A stretch of 8,312 bases of DNA from positions 1 to 8,312 of the forward strand of contig JACRBR010000110.1 in the NCBI GenBank assembly GCA_016213125.1, written 5' to 3'. Each line of letters begins with the position of its first letter. Position 1 is the first letter of the stretch. Shown here piece after piece: positions 6,497-8,312 of this stretch. Made by a program: the position numbers and the translations under genes. The DNA comes from Chloroflexota bacterium (GTDB lineage Bacteria > Chloroflexota > Dehalococcoidia > DSTF01 > JACRBR01). The notes beneath the pieces are model-generated. The model searched no databases, had not been told where the DNA came from, and saw nothing but the letters and a program-made list of their open reading frames with translations.

Positions 6497-8146
6497 CTAG
6501 AGCTGGCCGGCCGCGCGCGAGATGAGCACGACGCCAACGGCGAAGACGAGCGCCGCCGCCGCGACGGGCAAGGTCCGCATGAGGAGCGCAGCGGGGCCGT
6601 CGATGCGCTCCGTTCGCTCCACCAGGCGGCGCAGCAGCGGGGCGCGCTGCGCCCAGACCAGGACGAAGCCTATTCCCGTCAGGACCGCGGCGAGGCCGGC
6701 GCTGAACGCGACGATGAGCACGAGACCGAAGCCGACGCGGTGGAGGGCGATGGCGCTGAGCATGACAACGATGGCCGACGGGCAGGGAATCATGCCGCCA
6801 AATATGCCCAGACCGACGAGGCGCTGCCATGTGACCGCCTCGCCATCGCTCCCCGGGACCGCGTGGCTGTGGGAACTCCAGCCGTGCCGGTGCGAACGGC
6901 CCTGTTCGCCCGAGTCGTGAGCGTGTGATGCATGTCCGTGATTGTGCGGTTCCCCGGCCAGCGCCGCCTGGTTGTGCGTGGCCCCGCGTTGTTGGCCGGC
7001 GCCTGCGATCGGAGCGGGCGTGGCGAGCGCAAGCAGGGGCCCGCCCGGAAACCAGACGCGGCGGGACCAGTTCCACGCCCATGACAGCAAGCCGCTGGTG
7101 CGCAGTCTTGCGATGAAGAGCGAGAGCCCCATGAGCAAGATGATGGCGCCGGAGATGATGCCCATCCAGGGATAAAGATCCTCCGGCACGATGTACTGCG
7201 ACAGGTAGAGGGTGACGAAGCCGAGGACGTACACGCTGGAGGTGTGCGTCGCGGTGACCGTGAGGCCAAGGATAAGGGCGTGCCGGAGCGTGCCGCGCGA
7301 CCCGATGAGGTACGCGGCGACGACGGTCTTCCCGTGACCGGGGGAGAGAGCGTGGATCGCGCCGAATGCCACGGCGGCCAGGAGCGCGAAGGCGAGGAAG
7401 CTCGCGCTGAGCTCCTTGCGGGATATGAGGCCCGCGAAGCGACCCAGTGTTCCGTCGGGATTGCCGCGGGTGGCGGCCCTGTGATCAGGGTCAGCAGGTG
7501 CCAGCGGGGCGCCGCGCACGCCCGGCCGGAATGAGAAGGACGCTTCCCGCACATCAGGCGGGCTGGACAGCGAGCCCTCTGGGTAGCTGAGCAGCTGCTG
7601 CGTGGCGCTCTCGACGGGAAGATCCGAGCCCACAAGCTGGACGCCGGGACCGCCGCGCGCGATGACTTCGCGCCAGCCGATGCGGTCGGGATAGGTGTGG
7701 TCTTCGAAGGCGAGCGTGGGTGCGGCGTCCCGCCAGCCGTCGGGCAGAGCGGATGTGTAAGTGACCACGAGCCGCAGCGTCTGGAGGCCGCCCTGGCCGT
7801 CGCGGAGCGCGATGTCATGGCTTGCTGTCCGGAGGTCCACACCGCTGCCGCTGATTGTCAGGTGGATGTCCTGGCGCAACTCGTCGCTCCGCGCGCGCGC
7901 CCACGCATCGAGATCAGGCTCGCCGTCGGCACCCGTGGGAATCCCCTGGAGGGCCTGGAAGGTGGGGATCTCGGCCATATCGAGCACGCGAACGACCGTG
8001 ACGCCGGACTCGGCAAGCTCGATGGTGGTGGAGTGATTGATGGTGAAGTTGCCAAGGGGATGGGCAGCAACAGGGCGGGTCCGGGCGCTCAGCAGGAGGC
8101 CGGAGGCCAGCAAGGTGGCGAGGACGATGGCAATACGTAGCTTCAC
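6497..8146 (-). CDS. NicO/RcnA-like nickel/cobalt transporter with exported N-terminal domain
   Basis: This is a cytoplasmic-membrane Ni2+/Co2+ transporter of the NicO (RcnA, COG2215) type, more likely efflux than uptake. The 549 residues start with a signal peptide (1-28, ending PVAA before HPLGNFTINHS). A soluble exported domain of about 215 residues (30-245) follows, and then about six membrane helices near 248-266, 287-313, 327-346, 442-466, 471-498 and 525-543. The diagnostic HALSPGHGK is at 265-273 and GGMIPCPSA at 450-458. The loop between helices 3 and 4 (391-428) holds ten histidines, including HNHGHASHAH at 401-410, a likely metal-binding stretch. E. coli RcnA is about half this length and lacks the exported domain. 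GTG 8146 is chosen because GGAG (8154-8157) lies seven bases upstream; GTG 8152 would leave only one base and add two residues. It is convergent with the membrane-protein gene. No RcnR/NikR-type regulator gene is present in the window. Confidence 0.87.
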   Translation of the reverse strand: MKLRIAIVLATLLASGLLLSARTRPVAAHPLGNFTINHSTTIELAESGVTVVRVLDMAEIPTFQALQGIPTGADGEPDLDAWARARSDELRQDIHLTISGSGVDLRTASHDIALRDGQGGLQTLRLVVTYTSALPDGWRDAAPTLAFEDHTYPDRIGWREVIARGGPGVQLVGSDLPVESATQQLLSYPEGSLSSPPDVREASFSFRPGVRGAPLAPADPDHRAATRGNPDGTLGRFAGLISRKELSASFLAFALLAAVAFGAIHALSPGHGKTVVAAYLIGSRGTLRHALILGLTVTATHTSSVYVLGFVTLYLSQYIVPEDLYPWMGIISGAIILLMGLSLFIARLRTSGLLSWAWNWSRRVWFPGGPLLALATPAPIAGAGQQRGATHNQAALAGEPHNHGHASHAHDSGEQGRSHRHGWSSHSHAVPGSDGEAVTWQRLVGLGIFGGMIPCPSAIVVMLSAIALHRVGFGLVLIVAFSAGLAAVLTGIGFVLVWAQRAPLLRRLVERTERIDGPAALLMRTLPVAAAALVFAVGVVLISRAAGQL

Positions 8147-8153
8147 AGGCACG

Positions 8154-8157
8154 CTCC
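8154..8157 (-). promoter_or_regulatory. Ribosome binding site deciding the transporter start
   Basis: GGAG on the minus strand lies seven bases before GTG 8146 and only one base before GTG 8152. The spacing favours 8146, which also gives a compact signal peptide beginning MKLRIAIV. Confidence 0.5.
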
Positions 8158-8243
8158 GGTCCGGAATAGCTCGCCAGTTGTTCGCGGGTGAGCGGCTTCT
8201 GGATCAGTGTGGGGCTCTATTCGGGGAAGAACCGGAGGGGCAG

Positions 8244-8285
8244 TTAAAGAAGCGCCCCGGGCGAGCACCCGGCGCTTGATTTTAA
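8244..8285. terminator. Probable bidirectional intrinsic terminator
   Basis: AAGCG at 8250-8254 pairs with CGCTT at 8273-8277, and CCGGG at 8257-8261 pairs with CCCGG at 8268-8272. The stem is therefore ten base pairs with a two-base bulge and a six-base loop. TTAAAG precedes it and GATTTTAA follows it, so a T-rich tail exists on both strands. It most likely ends a minus-strand gene beyond the right edge, upstream of the transporter gene. No plus-strand gene runs into it within the window. Confidence 0.55.
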
Positions 8286-8312
8286 GGACCAAAAGAACCA
8301 TGTGTCAGGGAA

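Noticed and set aside
6790..7842. Second minus-strand frame of 350 codons inside the transporter gene
   Set aside because: It is in a different frame from the NicO protein and is S/P/R/A-rich with no motifs; a shadow frame.
8158..8243. Possible metal-responsive riboswitch or promoter before the transporter gene
   Set aside because: I looked for a NiCo-type multi-stem leader and for -35/-10 pairs; only weak matches such as GAATAG were visible, not enough to report.
1..8312. tRNA, rRNA, CRISPR array, insertion sequence or defence system
   Set aside because: No clover-leaf, direct-repeat array, transposase, integrase or terminal repeats were seen on either strand; the space is filled by seven ordinary genes with short gaps.

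Overview
The window is a chromosome segment from a high-G+C bacterium, roughly two-thirds G+C by eye. Codon third positions are strongly G/C, so many long but spurious antisense reading frames appear. The gene content (glycolate oxidase GlcDEF, a tandem acetyltransferase, a retinol-dehydrogenase-like SDR, and a NicO metal transporter with a large exported N-terminal domain) would suit Chloroflexota or Actinomycetota. That placement is a guess; there is no RNA marker in the window to settle it.

Layout, left to right: (1) A minus-strand glc gene set. glcF (1-935, its C-terminus lost at the left edge), glcE (935-2224) and glcD (2217-3719) are read in the order D-E-F. They have overlapping ends, so they are almost certainly one transcript. 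Together they encode the three-subunit glycolate oxidase: two FAD-type subunits and one iron-sulfur subunit, which oxidise glycolate to glyoxylate and pass electrons to the respiratory chain. A perfect TATAAT hexamer sits just upstream of glcD. (2) A minus-strand tandem GNAT acetyltransferase (3779-4702), ending 59 bases before glcD. (3) A minus-strand short-chain dehydrogenase (4810-5682) with a complete active site. (4) A plus-strand small membrane protein resembling the DUF2269 type (5834-6394), divergent from the SDR; the shared 151-base spacer carries a perfect 9-bp inverted repeat. (5) A minus-strand NicO/RcnA-like nickel/cobalt transporter (6497-8146) convergent with the membrane protein; the 102 bases between the two stop codons carry a perfect 10-bp inverted repeat. 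(6) A right-hand leader region holding a hairpin with A/T flanks on both sides, probably a bidirectional terminator separating this gene from whatever lies to the right.

The only functional unit with clear co-operation is glcDEF. The SDR and GNAT genes share its strand and may feed read-through into it, but nothing in their sequences ties them to glycolate. The nickel/cobalt transporter and the membrane protein look independent. I see no mobile element, CRISPR array, tRNA, rRNA or defence system, and no evidence for a previously undescribed system; the points worth checking are mostly regulatory structures and domain arrangements.
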